Origin: Lachnospira sp. UBA2821
GTDB lineage: Bacteria; Bacillota; Clostridia; Lachnospirales; Lachnospiraceae
Direction of reading: 5' to 3'
Assembly (NCBI GenBank): GCA_002351535.1
Contig: DEGR01000033.1
Coordinates: 1,442 to 65,441 of the forward strand
Length of the DNA stretch: 64,000 bases
A program made the translations under genes and the position numbers. Under the pieces are notes generated by a model. The model was not told where the DNA came from. It saw only the letters and a list, made by a program, of their open reading frames with translations, and searched no databases. Below, piece after piece: positions 16,822 to 25,422 of this stretch (positions are counted from its first letter, which is position 1; each line of letters opens with the position of its first letter).

Positions 16822-17613
16822 TTAACGTTTGTGCTTTGAATACATCACTGCCATACCGACTATAACTAAACCGGCTAACGCAAATACGATTGTTACAGTG
16901 AAATGATTTATTTTCTTTCTCTTAGTCATATTACTAAGGTCAGCCTTTGCTGATTCCTTATTATTGAAATCTGCATTTTCTTTTTTTTCTTCTTTCCCTG
17001 AATTTGATTTGTCATCTGATTCTCTGTCAACTTTTTCTGCAATTTTTTCATCCGGCACTTTATCTTTATCACTCTGTCCGTCGACGGATTTGGCAATAGA
17101 ATTACCTGACTTGTTATCTTCTGCTTTCGAATTTTCGTCCAAATTCTGACCCTGACTATTATCTACAGTAGTTTCCTCAATCTGATTGTTGTTCTGATTA
17201 ACCATATTGTCTGTAGTATTATCCGGATTGCCGGATGTATCCTCCGTGTTATCAGGCACATTATCTGTAATCTCTATTATGTACCCTTTAGATATTCCGG
17301 TTGCCACATTGCCATAAATCGCGGCTATAGCTTCTGACGCCTGTACTGCCGTAAGGTCTACTCCATCCTGTGATAGTTTGGAACGGAGCTGGTCCACATA
17401 CTCAGATTTAGCCGCGTACTTCTTTCCCTCATATTCAAATGTTCCCTGTGCTGCTGCTAAAACTCCGGCCTCATTTCCATTAATGTCACCGGCATATACA
17501 ATTTTCACACTTACTATTACTACGATTAATGCCACGGCTAATGCCTTCATAATTGCTGATACAGCTTTTTTAATCTCATTACTTTTTTTACTTTTATCTC
17601 TATTACTATTCAT
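16822..17613 (-). CDS. Secreted or membrane-anchored protein of unknown function heading the capsule operon
   Basis: I do not recognise this 263-residue protein. It has a basic N terminus, a hydrophobic segment at about 19-42 (signal or anchor), a soluble stretch of about 80 residues, a long Asn/Asp/Glu/Lys-rich low-complexity linker (about 125-225), and a C-terminal membrane helix (about 238-259) with a KHKR end. It could be a wall-spanning protein anchored at both ends or a cleaved surface protein. It is the first gene of the minus-strand run into cpsB, 29 bp away, so it is probably co-expressed with the capsule genes. Its ribosome binding site is weak (ACGGG). Confidence 0.65.
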   Translation of the reverse strand: MNSNRDKSKKSNEIKKAVSAIMKALAVALIVVIVSVKIVYAGDINGNEAGVLAAAQGTFEYEGKKYAAKSEYVDQLRSKLSQDGVDLTAVQASEAIAAIYGNVATGISKGYIIEITDNVPDNTEDTSGNPDNTTDNMVNQNNNQIEETTVDNSQGQNLDENSKAEDNKSGNSIAKSVDGQSDKDKVPDEKIAEKVDRESDDKSNSGKEEKKENADFNNKESAKADLSNMTKRKKINHFTVTIVFALAGLVIVGMAVMYSKHKR

Positions 17614-17640
17614 ACATTTACCCGTTTCTGAATATTAATC

Positions 17641-17724
17641 TAAACGCTTTCGCTCTTCATTTACATGACTATAGGGCATATAACATGCCCTATAGTAGTG
17701 TCTTATCAAAAGCTTTCGCTCTGC
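17641..17724 (-). promoter_or_regulatory. Hairpin flanked by direct repeats between the Big_2 gene and the capsule operon
   Basis: ACTATAGGGCAT (17668-17679) and ATGCCCTATAGT (17685-17696) form a perfect 12-bp stem with a 5-base loop. On the minus strand it is flanked by two similar copies of AGAGCGAAAGCNTTT, about 65 bases apart. There is no T-run, so it is not a standard terminator. It may be a transcript processing or regulatory element between the Big_2 gene and the capsule genes. I found no convincing separate promoter for the capsule genes here. Confidence 0.5.
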
Positions 17725-17734
17725 AGGAGCGGTA

Positions 17735-19363
17735 TTATTTAATTGTTATAGCATCTGAAAATATTGCTTTTACTGCATTTTTAATTGATGTAATATCTTC
17801 CTTGCCTTCTAAAACAAATGTATTATTTTCTGTCATATCAACAGTTACGTCAGCACCATTAACAGTCAGTTTCAACGCATGGGCACTGCCATCTACTACT
17901 GCTTTTGTAATCTTATATTCATCTTTTCCAACCGTTAACACACCTGTTCCATAATCATATGTCTTTTCTTTAAGATTTCTATGTCCCATGTATAATCTGT
18001 TAAGATTGCTGTCAAGTTCTGTCTTAGTTGTATCCTTCTTAACATTTAAATTAACTATTGTCTTATCTTTAAGAGTTTCTTTGACCGATACCTCTTTGCC
18101 TTCTGCTGTGAATAACTTCCATGTGTCATTCTCATATTTTGTAACATAGCCTTTACCATCAACCGATAATGACATTCCTGTAAGCTTAATATCAAACTTA
18201 ATTCCTAATGGATTGTTCTTTAAATATGCTGTTGTGTCATTTGTTAAAGCTGTAGAAGCCTTAAATGCCTGCTCCGGATTATCCCACTTAATTGTGTTTG
18301 TTCCATTGGCTGTAATTCCATCTTTAGCTGCCTTAGCAGTATCAACTGTAACCTCAAACTTTGTGAGCTTACTCTCTGGTTTTGTCGTTGGCTCTGTTGT
18401 TGGTTCTTCCGGTTTTGTTGTTGGCTCTGTTGTTGGTTCCACCGGTTTTGTTGTTGGCTCTGTAACAGGCTCTGTTGGTTTTACAGGATTTATAACTGTA
18501 ATCTTAATTGTTGCCTTCTTGTTGGAACCATCTATTGTCTTAACCGTGATTGTTGCAGTACCTTTTTTAATCGCCTTAATCTTTCCCGTCTGTGATACTG
18601 TTGCAACTTTTGTATTAGAACTTGTCCAAAGAAGCTTTGTGTTAGCTCCTTTTCCACTTGTGCTTACTGTAGCTTTCACTGTACCTGTCTTTCCTTTTGT
18701 AAGTGTTAATTTTGTTTTATTCACTTTAAGACCTGTAACTTTTCCTGCTACAACTTTTATTTTTGTTGTGAATTTTGCTCCACATCCGTCTGATGCTACT
18801 GCTGTAATCTTGGCTGTACCTGTTTTAACTGCTTTAATAACACCTTTGGATGATACTGTTGCGACCTTTTTATTGCTTGTTGTCCATTTAACTTTATTAC
18901 CTGCCGTTAATGGTGTCTGAACCACTTTAGTCGAAATACTCTTACCTTTTGTAATTGTAAATGTCTTACCTACTGCATATCCTTCCTTTGTTGTTACAAG
19001 AATCTTCTTTGCACCCTGTTTTACAGTTATCTTAAGAGTATCCTTAATCTTAGGGGATTTCTTAGATGCTACTGTAATTGTTGCCTTACCGGCTTTTTTA
19101 AATGTCATCTTACCCTTATTAGTGATGCTTACAACCTTAGAATTGCTGCTCTTATATGTAACTGCCTTACTATCTTTCTTGCCTGTTGTCTTCACCGCAA
19201 CCTTTAAATTCTTTGAAATGCTTTTTCCTGCTACATATGCAGTATAAGAAGCTGACTTTGTTGGTGCCGTAATTGTTACACTTTTCACTGCTGCATTTGC
19301 ATTAATTGTTAAAGCAAATGACAAAACTGCTGTTGCAGCTAAATACTTTGTAATTTTTCTCAT
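17735..19363 (-). CDS. Secreted Big_2 (bacterial Ig-like) repeat protein
   Basis: This 542-residue exported protein has a signal peptide (MRKITKYLAATAVLSFALTI, cleavage near NANA-AV). It then carries three to four Big_2 Ig-like repeats, recognisable by the recurring W(T/K)(S/T)SN(T/K)KVATVS and G(T/V)A(T/K)IT patterns (to about residue 290). A Pro-Thr-Glu linker of PTTEPTTKP repeats (about 295-335) follows, then an unrecognised C-terminal domain of about 200 residues. The N-terminal half is very lysine-rich, which may favour wall binding; no LPXTG or membrane anchor is seen. A GGAGGAG site precedes the ATG. The gene lies directly downstream of three recombinase-like sites and may be phase variable. 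Confidence 0.85.
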   Translation of the reverse strand: MRKITKYLAATAVLSFALTINANAAVKSVTITAPTKSASYTAYVAGKSISKNLKVAVKTTGKKDSKAVTYKSSNSKVVSITNKGKMTFKKAGKATITVASKKSPKIKDTLKITVKQGAKKILVTTKEGYAVGKTFTITKGKSISTKVVQTPLTAGNKVKWTTSNKKVATVSSKGVIKAVKTGTAKITAVASDGCGAKFTTKIKVVAGKVTGLKVNKTKLTLTKGKTGTVKATVSTSGKGANTKLLWTSSNTKVATVSQTGKIKAIKKGTATITVKTIDGSNKKATIKITVINPVKPTEPVTEPTTKPVEPTTEPTTKPEEPTTEPTTKPESKLTKFEVTVDTAKAAKDGITANGTNTIKWDNPEQAFKASTALTNDTTAYLKNNPLGIKFDIKLTGMSLSVDGKGYVTKYENDTWKLFTAEGKEVSVKETLKDKTIVNLNVKKDTTKTELDSNLNRLYMGHRNLKEKTYDYGTGVLTVGKDEYKITKAVVDGSAHALKLTVNGADVTVDMTENNTFVLEGKEDITSIKNAVKAIFSDAITIK

Positions 19364-19385
19364 CTTATCTCCTCCATATTTTTTT

Positions 19386-19403
19386 CAAAAGGTGTACCTT
19401 TTG
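19386..19403 (+). repeat. Recombination-like site A (CAAAAGGT-GT-ACCTTTTG)
   Basis: An 18-bp inverted repeat with a GT centre, 23 bases upstream of the Big_2 start codon and inside its presumed 5' leader. The same arms occur at 19509 and 19591 with the centre reversed (AC). Hin/Gin-type serine recombinases act on inverted repeats around a 2-bp core that sets site orientation, so A is oriented opposite to B and C. Confidence 0.75.
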
Positions 19404-19425
19404 GGATTTCATAATCTTCCTTAAT

Positions 19426-19454
19426 AAAATACCACATATTGTTAAAAACGTCAA
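19426..19454 (-). promoter_or_regulatory. Candidate promoter of the Big_2 gene
   Basis: On the minus strand TTGACG (19449-19454) and TATTTT (19426-19431) are 17 bases apart, with TGG before the -10 forming an extended element. Transcription would start near 19419, run through site A and reach the Big_2 gene 56 bases later. In the orientation given, the gene should be ON. Confidence 0.55.
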
Positions 19455-19501
19455 TAATGATACTTTTTGTTAGTATAATAATACATTTTTATTATTCTAC
19501 A

Positions 19502-19533
19502 TATATTTCAAAAGGTACACCTTTTGAAATATA
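19502..19533 (+). repeat. Recombination-like site B, extended palindrome
   Basis: The core CAAAAGGT-AC-ACCTTTTG is at 19509-19526. Here the arms extend to 15 bp each (TATATTTCAAAAGGT and its reverse complement), perfect apart from the central AC. It is the longest of the three copies and sits 105 bases from A. Confidence 0.75.
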
Positions 19534-19549
19534 AAATAGAATTGTAATA

Positions 19550-19576
19550 TTGACATTTTTTGAATTATGTGATAAT
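19550..19576 (+). promoter_or_regulatory. Plus-strand promoter-like sequence between sites B and C
   Basis: TTGACA (19550-19555) is followed 15 bases later by GATAAT (19571-19576), which has an extended -10 (TGT just before it). The spacing is shorter than ideal. As given it points toward the 3' end of the recombinase gene and would make only antisense RNA. After an A-C inversion it would face the Big_2 gene. Confidence 0.4.
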
Positions 19577-19590
19577 TTGATATAAACATC

Positions 19591-19608
19591 CAAAAGGTAC
19601 ACCTTTTG
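19591..19608 (+). repeat. Recombination-like site C (CAAAAGGT-AC-ACCTTTTG)
   Basis: A third exact copy of the 18-bp core, same orientation as B, 44 bases from the recombinase stop codon. It has one extra base pair on each side (CC...GG) and is followed by TTATTTTTTT, so on the plus strand it also resembles a small terminator. Confidence 0.7.
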
Positions 19609-19652
19609 GTTATTTTTTTGCAAATTTTTAAGAATTTTATCTTAATGACATA

Positions 19653-20273
<621 letters not shown>

Positions 20274-20297
20274 TTATTTAATTCCCTCTTGATTTCA

Positions 20298-20315
20298 TAT
20301 AATTTGCAAATTATA
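20298..20315. promoter_or_regulatory. 18-bp palindrome over the recombinase -10 box
   Basis: TATAATTTG-CAAATTATA is a perfect 18-bp palindrome. Its minus-strand half supplies a TATAAT box about 55 bases before the recombinase start; the -35 region is poor. This is a plausible operator for control of recombinase expression, possibly by itself. Function is inferred from position. Confidence 0.45.
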
Positions 20316-20376
20316 CCCAATTATCCAAGAGAAATTTGTATTTTTTTGATTTGGACCATAAAGTAGTCTTTAAAGC

Positions 20377-20417
20377 AAAAAAAGGACACAACAAGGAGAT
20401 TATAATCCTTTGTGTCC
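20377..20417 (-). terminator. Rho-independent terminator after the DUF4143 ATPase gene
   Basis: On the minus strand GGACACAAAGGA pairs with TCCTTGTTGTGTCC (one bulged base) and is followed by seven Ts (the A-run 20377-20383). It lies 55 bases after the ATPase stop codon and insulates the recombinase from upstream transcription. Confidence 0.85.
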
Positions 20418-20471
20418 ATTTATAACAATATTTTTTTATTGGGAATTTTTACCATCATTACTTATATATAT

Positions 20472-21695
20472 TCAAATCATCCAGACCGGTACTATATAAT
20501 TCTCTCTATCGATAACTCCAAGCGTTGGTTTCATACAGATAACCGCCCCTTTTGAGCGTGGCACCATCCCCTTATCAAGCAATTCAAACACTTTTACAAG
20601 TTCTGTTCCCGGATTTGAAGTCTTTTTTATCTCAATCGGATTCAAAATGCCGTCATGTTCAAGGATAATGTCTATCTCCCTCGCATCCTTATCACGATAA
20701 TAATACAAATATGGCTCCTGTCCACAATTTAGATACGTTTTCATAATCTCAGCAACTACATAGTTTTCCAATATCGCACCATTCATAGCACCGCTCTCTA
20801 ATGTCTCTGCACTGCTCCATTTAGTCAGATAGCATACTAATCCTGTATCATAAAAATATAGCTTCGGCGTCTTTACAAGACGTTTTAACAAATTGTTAGA
20901 ATAAGGATGGAGGTAAAATATAATTCCCAGTGTTTCGAGAATCCCCAGCCAGTTCTTTGCCTGTGTCTGGTTTATGTCTGCATCTCGCGCTATATCGGCT
21001 ACATTCAGCATCTGGCCACATCTTGCCGCAACCGCCGTAATAAATCTTAAAAACTTAAGCGAATCAATTGCATCTGATAATTCCTTCACATCACGTTCAA
21101 TATAAGTCGTAAGATAACTACTATAAAAAATCTGACTATTACTGTTAACACCGCTAACAATTGCTGGCATAGAACCTTTATAAATTCTTTCAAATATTTC
21201 TCTTGTATCTGCTTCCTTTCTTTCGTCTTTTCTGTCTGACAATACCTGCATGTCTACCTCAAACGGTTTCATATCATCGCCTGAAATCTCTGCCTGGGAT
21301 AATGATGTAAGTGAAAGTACAGCTACTCTTCCTGCCAATGATTCCTGCACGCCTTTCATCAATTTAAACACTTGCGAACCAGTAAGCCAAAATGCTCCCG
21401 GTGCATGATTTTTATCTACATGTAACTTAATATAAGTAAATAATTCCGGTGCATATTGAACCTCATCAATTAATACAGGTGGTGTATGCAGTTGCAAAAA
21501 TAATTCAGGATCATTTTTTGCAATTTGTCTTTCATTGAGATCATCCAAAGTTACATATCCTCTGTCAGACCCCTCCATAAGTTTCTGAAGCATCGTAGTC
21601 TTGCCAACCTGTCTCGGTCCTGTAACCAGTACTACAGGATATTCCTTTGTAACCTGATTCACGACATTCTCGAGATTTCTTCTTATATAACTCAT
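20472..21695 (-). CDS. AAA ATPase with DUF4143 C-terminal domain
   Basis: This 407-residue protein of the AAA_14-DUF4143 group has Walker A GPRQVGKTT (about 26-34), Walker B in LIDEVQYAP, the arginine-containing FWLTGSQVFKLMKGVQESL, and the C-terminal DUF4143 region, which ends in a PD-(D/E)XK-like stretch (REIDIILEHDGILNPIEIKKT). These proteins are common and numerous in anaerobes but their role is not established; a defence or toxin-related role has been suggested from context. The ATG at 21695 follows AGAGAGGA. It is monocistronic with its own terminator. Confidence 0.85.
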   Translation of the reverse strand: MSYIRRNLENVVNQVTKEYPVVLVTGPRQVGKTTMLQKLMEGSDRGYVTLDDLNERQIAKNDPELFLQLHTPPVLIDEVQYAPELFTYIKLHVDKNHAPGAFWLTGSQVFKLMKGVQESLAGRVAVLSLTSLSQAEISGDDMKPFEVDMQVLSDRKDERKEADTREIFERIYKGSMPAIVSGVNSNSQIFYSSYLTTYIERDVKELSDAIDSLKFLRFITAVAARCGQMLNVADIARDADINQTQAKNWLGILETLGIIFYLHPYSNNLLKRLVKTPKLYFYDTGLVCYLTKWSSAETLESGAMNGAILENYVVAEIMKTYLNCGQEPYLYYYRDKDAREIDIILEHDGILNPIEIKKTSNPGTELVKVFELLDKGMVPRSKGAVICMKPTLGVIDRENYIVPVWMI

Positions 21696-21792
21696 ATTAA
21701 TCCTCTCTTTCAAGCAACTTCTCTTCTGCAGAAATCTTCCTATCCGCTTTCTCTCATAAACTAATAGTCTTATTACATATCCGCAGATGTTT

Positions 21793-21884
21793 TCGGCTAA
21801 TTCATAATCTTATTACATTTTAGCCGACTTTTTATAAAAAATCAAGTCGGCTAATTCATAATTTCACTATATATTAGCCGACTT
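21793..21884 (-). terminator. Double inverted repeat, terminator of the GT-C gene
   Basis: Two hairpins share the unit CGGCTAATTCATAAT. The first on the minus strand (21884-21844) pairs AAGTCGGCTAAT with ATTAGCCGACTT, 12 bp, and is followed by GATTTTTTAT, a good terminator; it begins inside the last codons of the GT-C gene. The second (21827-21793) pairs TCGGCTAA with TTAGCCGA. The duplication of the whole unit is unusual. Confidence 0.7.
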
Positions 21885-23612
21885 TTGTATTTTATACACG
21901 CTTACAAATTCCTTATCTTCATATATTCTTTTGTATTTTCCGATTGCTTCGTCAGTAAGCTCAGCATTTTTTTCTTTTGAGGACACAACTACTACATCAT
22001 GTTCCCCAAACTGAATCTTATCCAATTTGCTGTCATTTATACATATTATTTTTCTGTCTTTAAGCCAGTACTGTATATATTCCCTGTTCTGTGCTGTCTG
22101 CTTATCCTCCTCATCCGACATATAGTAATATATTCTCCCATCAGAATCATTTAATACATTTATAACTTCTTTTGCCTGTTTTTTATTATCCTGAAGCCAC
22201 AGATTAATTGCATTAAATGGTATATATGCGGTTCTTAGTTCACATATGAACACCGCTGTTGCTAACACGACTCCGGTCACTTTTCTGTATTTCCTTATTT
22301 CTGTTATAAACATGAGTGCAACAAATGTCATCGAAACTATGAACATCATTTTAAGTACCGGCAGATTATCACCGGACATATATTTATATATCTGACCACA
22401 ACTTATGTAATTAATAACCCGGAGTTCCCGCCTTTTTATATACATCCTTACAACTAATCCTATTGTTCCGTATACAGCTATAGATGCAACTATTATGCTT
22501 AATTTTCTTTTCAAGGAAATTGTGCTGCCTATTGACGACAGCCACATAATGCCTATAGCAAGTATTAAAGGATATACTATCTCCATATATCTTCCGTACA
22601 GAAGTGGTGACAGTCCACCGCTTCCGAGTTTTGCCATAAATACTGATGCAAGTCCCCAAAGCATAACGAAAGAGCATATTACAAAAATATATAAATTATT
22701 TTTTTTGTAACATTTATATATACTTATAATCATTACAACAAGTGCAATACCTCCTACCAGATATGTAGCACTCATATAATAATATATTTTGCCTATGACT
22801 CCTACAATAAATCTGGCAAAATTATTAAATGAACTGAAAATATATTTTATGTTGGATGTTATTGAGCCGTAATCGTTACCTGCACCAGCATTTTTACCAA
22901 GCCATACAGCCTGTTTAAAATTGCTTTTTAAGCCTGAATGCAATAATAACATTGCTGTTACACCGGCAATATATGTAATCAGTTCCGCTATCTTATATCT
23001 TCCGTCGAACGTCATAACCGCAATTGTTACCACAATTGCAACTATAACACACAGCATCCTCTGATGCACCATATACGCATATCCTGATACTACAGCCGCC
23101 GCAAAAATTCTTATATATGATTCATCTCTATCTGTCGTAATAACAAACCACGCCAATACGAGTGTTAAAAATAGTAGCAGACACTCCGTAAGGTTCACCG
23201 ATGCATAATTAATATTGCATGGAATCATTATGGACAAAAACGCAGCTATAGTACATTTATTTCTGTCTGCATTACAAAATATTTTGCATAAGATACGGTC
23301 CAGAATTATGAAAGAACCAAACATCAGAAATGCATTTATTACTACAGCCGCCCTGTACATCATAATTGTATCACTGAATACTTTCATTATTATGAACAGA
23401 ATAAAACTGTAGCCATACGAATAGTAACTGCAATATGATGTCACTGAAGACCAGTCTGTATTATTAAGATATGCCGCAATACTCCAATAACAATATTCGT
23501 CATCAAGAAGTGTAGGCTGATATATATCGAAAATGTGCTGTACACACACCATGACAACTATCAGCCCAAGAATTATTTTTAAAATGTTATTCTTTTTGTC
23601 GCAATATTTCAT
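21867..23612 (-). CDS. GT-C type membrane glycosyltransferase
   Basis: This 581-residue protein has about twelve membrane helices. The first extracellular loop contains the acidic LLDDEYCYWSIAAYL (about residues 34-48), the position of the catalytic Asp/Glu in GT-C (GT39/ArnT-like) enzymes that use lipid-phosphate sugars. A soluble C-terminal part of about 100 residues ends inside the downstream terminator stem. Its start shares one base with the stop of the cytidylate-kinase-like gene, so the three genes from 25379 form an operon. What it glycosylates is unknown; a lipid, wall polymer or surface protein are all possible. Confidence 0.65.
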   Translation of the reverse strand: MKYCDKKNNILKIILGLIVVMVCVQHIFDIYQPTLLDDEYCYWSIAAYLNNTDWSSVTSYCSYYSYGYSFILFIIMKVFSDTIMMYRAAVVINAFLMFGSFIILDRILCKIFCNADRNKCTIAAFLSIMIPCNINYASVNLTECLLLFLTLVLAWFVITTDRDESYIRIFAAAVVSGYAYMVHQRMLCVIVAIVVTIAVMTFDGRYKIAELITYIAGVTAMLLLHSGLKSNFKQAVWLGKNAGAGNDYGSITSNIKYIFSSFNNFARFIVGVIGKIYYYMSATYLVGGIALVVMIISIYKCYKKNNLYIFVICSFVMLWGLASVFMAKLGSGGLSPLLYGRYMEIVYPLILAIGIMWLSSIGSTISLKRKLSIIVASIAVYGTIGLVVRMYIKRRELRVINYISCGQIYKYMSGDNLPVLKMMFIVSMTFVALMFITEIRKYRKVTGVVLATAVFICELRTAYIPFNAINLWLQDNKKQAKEVINVLNDSDGRIYYYMSDEEDKQTAQNREYIQYWLKDRKIICINDSKLDKIQFGEHDVVVVSSKEKNAELTDEAIGKYKRIYEDKEFVSVYKIQKSANI

Positions 23613-24238
23613 TATACAAGATATCTCGCTTTCATATATGCTTTTATAACATCGATACTCTGACTTATTGTCATATTATCTGTATCAAGGCACAAATCAT
23701 AATTGGTTGCATCTTTCCAGTCTTTTCCCGTAAAATATCTGTAGTATTGTGCCCTGTTGGCATCTGTTTTCTCAATAAACATTCTTATATCATTATCCGA
23801 CATACTTGACTTATCACTTATGTTTTTCACACATTTATCCTGAGACGCATGAACAAATATTTTCACTACATTTTCGTTATCTCTCAGTATATAATCCGCA
23901 CATCTTCCGATAACAACACAAGATTCTTTTTTAGTTATCTCCTGTAATACCCTCGATGTATAATTGAACATATTAATATTCATCGCATAATCTTCATTCT
24001 GATTGCCAAGATTCTCGCCACGATATACATTTTTGGCTACTTTCCAGATAACTGTTCCTTTAAGCTTTTCATCTACCTGGTCAAACATTTTCTCATTTAT
24101 TCCGGTAGACTGCGATACAAGACGTATAAGTTCTTTATCATAATAATTAATTCCAAGTTCTTCCGCAAGCGCCCTGCCTATAGTTCTTCCACCGCTTCCA
24201 TATCCTCTTGCTATGGTTATAACATATCTTTTATTCAT
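23612..24238 (-). CDS. Cytidylate kinase-like family protein
   Basis: This 208-residue P-loop protein begins RYVITIARGYGSGGRTIGRA, the degenerate nucleotide-binding loop of the Cytidylate_kin2 family. It continues with INYYDKELIRLVSQ and SCVVIGRCADYIL, also typical. Family members occur widely in Clostridia and their substrate is not settled; true CMP kinase activity should not be assumed. It overlaps the upstream substrate-binding-protein gene by 8 bp and the downstream GT-C gene by one base. Confidence 0.8.
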   Translation of the reverse strand: MNKRYVITIARGYGSGGRTIGRALAEELGINYYDKELIRLVSQSTGINEKMFDQVDEKLKGTVIWKVAKNVYRGENLGNQNEDYAMNINMFNYTSRVLQEITKKESCVVIGRCADYILRDNENVVKIFVHASQDKCVKNISDKSSMSDNDIRMFIEKTDANRAQYYRYFTGKDWKDATNYDLCLDTDNMTISQSIDVIKAYMKARYLV

Positions 24239-25379
24239 TATTATTCTCTCCTGCTACATACTGTAATGTTCTGAATGATACTTCTTTGGAGTTATTGCAT
24301 CCTTCTTTGTAAGTAATATTTTCTCCGGTATAGCCATCGACATCTATCATGCTCATGGCCGCAATTATCAGGTCTTCATCTATTGCTCCTGCCTCTTCTA
24401 TTGCCGCCTTAATTATATATACTGCATCATATCCATATTCAGCCTGTAACCGGTCACTTACAACATTCTGCGTATTATAATCGGCCTCAAATAATACATC
24501 TTCTTTATTCTCACATATATAATATATACTTCCAAGTCCTGTATATTTACCCTGTTCGGCATTAATGTTATACCATGAATTAATTCCCATGACACATGAA
24601 CCTGTACCCGCAGAATTAAGAATATCAAGATGGTCTCCTGCATTTGCCGCATCATCCGGTATAAATATAATATCCGGGTGTGCTACAACCAGATCCTCCA
24701 ATGCTTCACTTGTTATTCCTGCCGCATCAGAATATGTATTATTTGTAACTACTGTTCCTCCAAGTGTCTGGAATTCATTGATAAATGCTTCAGTAACTTT
24801 CGCATATTTATCTTCAGTGAATGTTACGGCTCTCCTCATTCCCAATTCTTCATAGGCATATTTAGCTGCCTTTTTACCCATCTGTGAATCCGACATTGTT
24901 ATCCTGTATTCGTTGTCATATTTTCCCGTATCATCTGATGATATATTAGGTATTATCATCGGAACATTGTCCTTATTAACCGTTTCTTCTATAGCCTTTA
25001 ATGACTCTTCCGAAACCGGTGAAATAAGAGCTTTTATTTTTTTATCCTTAAGATTATTATAGGCATTTCCTGCCAAATCCTTATTTTCTTTGTCATCCGC
25101 AGTCATCAGTCTGAACTTATACTTTGCTCCATCTACTGACACTCCGTCATCTGAATTTATCTCATCCACAGCCGCTTTTACGCCAAATGCCACATTTTTG
25201 CTTATCTCACCTGACACACCTGTAGAAGATACTATCTGTCCTATGTTAATATATTTATTTTTGGTTATATTTCCCTGGGTCGTCTTATCCGTCTTTTCTC
25301 CACCACAGCCCGACAACATAATTGCAGCGATACACGACGTAACTGCCACTGTCAGAACCATAGTCTTTATTGATTTCAT
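24231..25379 (-). CDS. Type I periplasmic-binding-protein-like lipoprotein (Leu/Ile/Val family)
   Basis: This 382-residue lipoprotein has a signal peptide ending in the lipobox LSGC (Cys25). It continues with INIGQIVSSTGVSGEISKNV and GVKAAVDEINSDDGV, the start of the Peripla_BP_6 fold of branched-chain amino acid binding proteins; AGNAYNNLKDKKIKALISPV is also typical. No permease or ATPase genes are adjacent. Instead it is in an operon with a cytidylate-kinase-like and a GT-C protein, so it may be an orphan binding protein serving distant partners or sensing a ligand. GGGAGGG lies nine bases before the ATG. Confidence 0.85.
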   Translation of the reverse strand: MKSIKTMVLTVAVTSCIAAIMLSGCGGEKTDKTTQGNITKNKYINIGQIVSSTGVSGEISKNVAFGVKAAVDEINSDDGVSVDGAKYKFRLMTADDKENKDLAGNAYNNLKDKKIKALISPVSEESLKAIEETVNKDNVPMIIPNISSDDTGKYDNEYRITMSDSQMGKKAAKYAYEELGMRRAVTFTEDKYAKVTEAFINEFQTLGGTVVTNNTYSDAAGITSEALEDLVVAHPDIIFIPDDAANAGDHLDILNSAGTGSCVMGINSWYNINAEQGKYTGLGSIYYICENKEDVLFEADYNTQNVVSDRLQAEYGYDAVYIIKAAIEEAGAIDEDLIIAAMSMIDVDGYTGENITYKEGCNNSKEVSFRTLQYVAGENNNE

Positions 25380-25422
25380 CCGTACTTTCCCTCCCGGTAT
25401 ATCATCCTTTTTTAAGCGACAT

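Larger units (their letters stand above)
19386..19608. other. Candidate invertible promoter region
   Basis: The region is bounded by sites A and C, with B inside, between a Big_2 gene and a serine recombinase gene. A minus-strand promoter lies just inside A and a plus-strand promoter just inside C, both facing outward. Inversion between A and B or A and C would change which promoter faces the Big_2 gene; recombination between B and C (same orientation) would delete 82 bp. This follows from site geometry and known behaviour of the recombinase family; no rearrangement is observed in a single sequence. Confidence 0.6.

Noticed and set aside
18213..18920. A 235-codon open frame on the plus strand opposite the Big_2 gene
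   Set aside because: It is a valine/leucine-rich mirror of the repetitive lysine-rich coding sequence, has no ribosome binding site, and lies entirely inside a well-supported gene.
19591..19619. Site C read as a simple rho-independent terminator on the plus strand
   Set aside because: The stem plus TTATTTTTTT would qualify, but the same exact 18-bp core occurs at A and B without T-runs in that position, and no plus-strand gene ends here. A recombination or binding site explains all three copies better. A dual role is not excluded.
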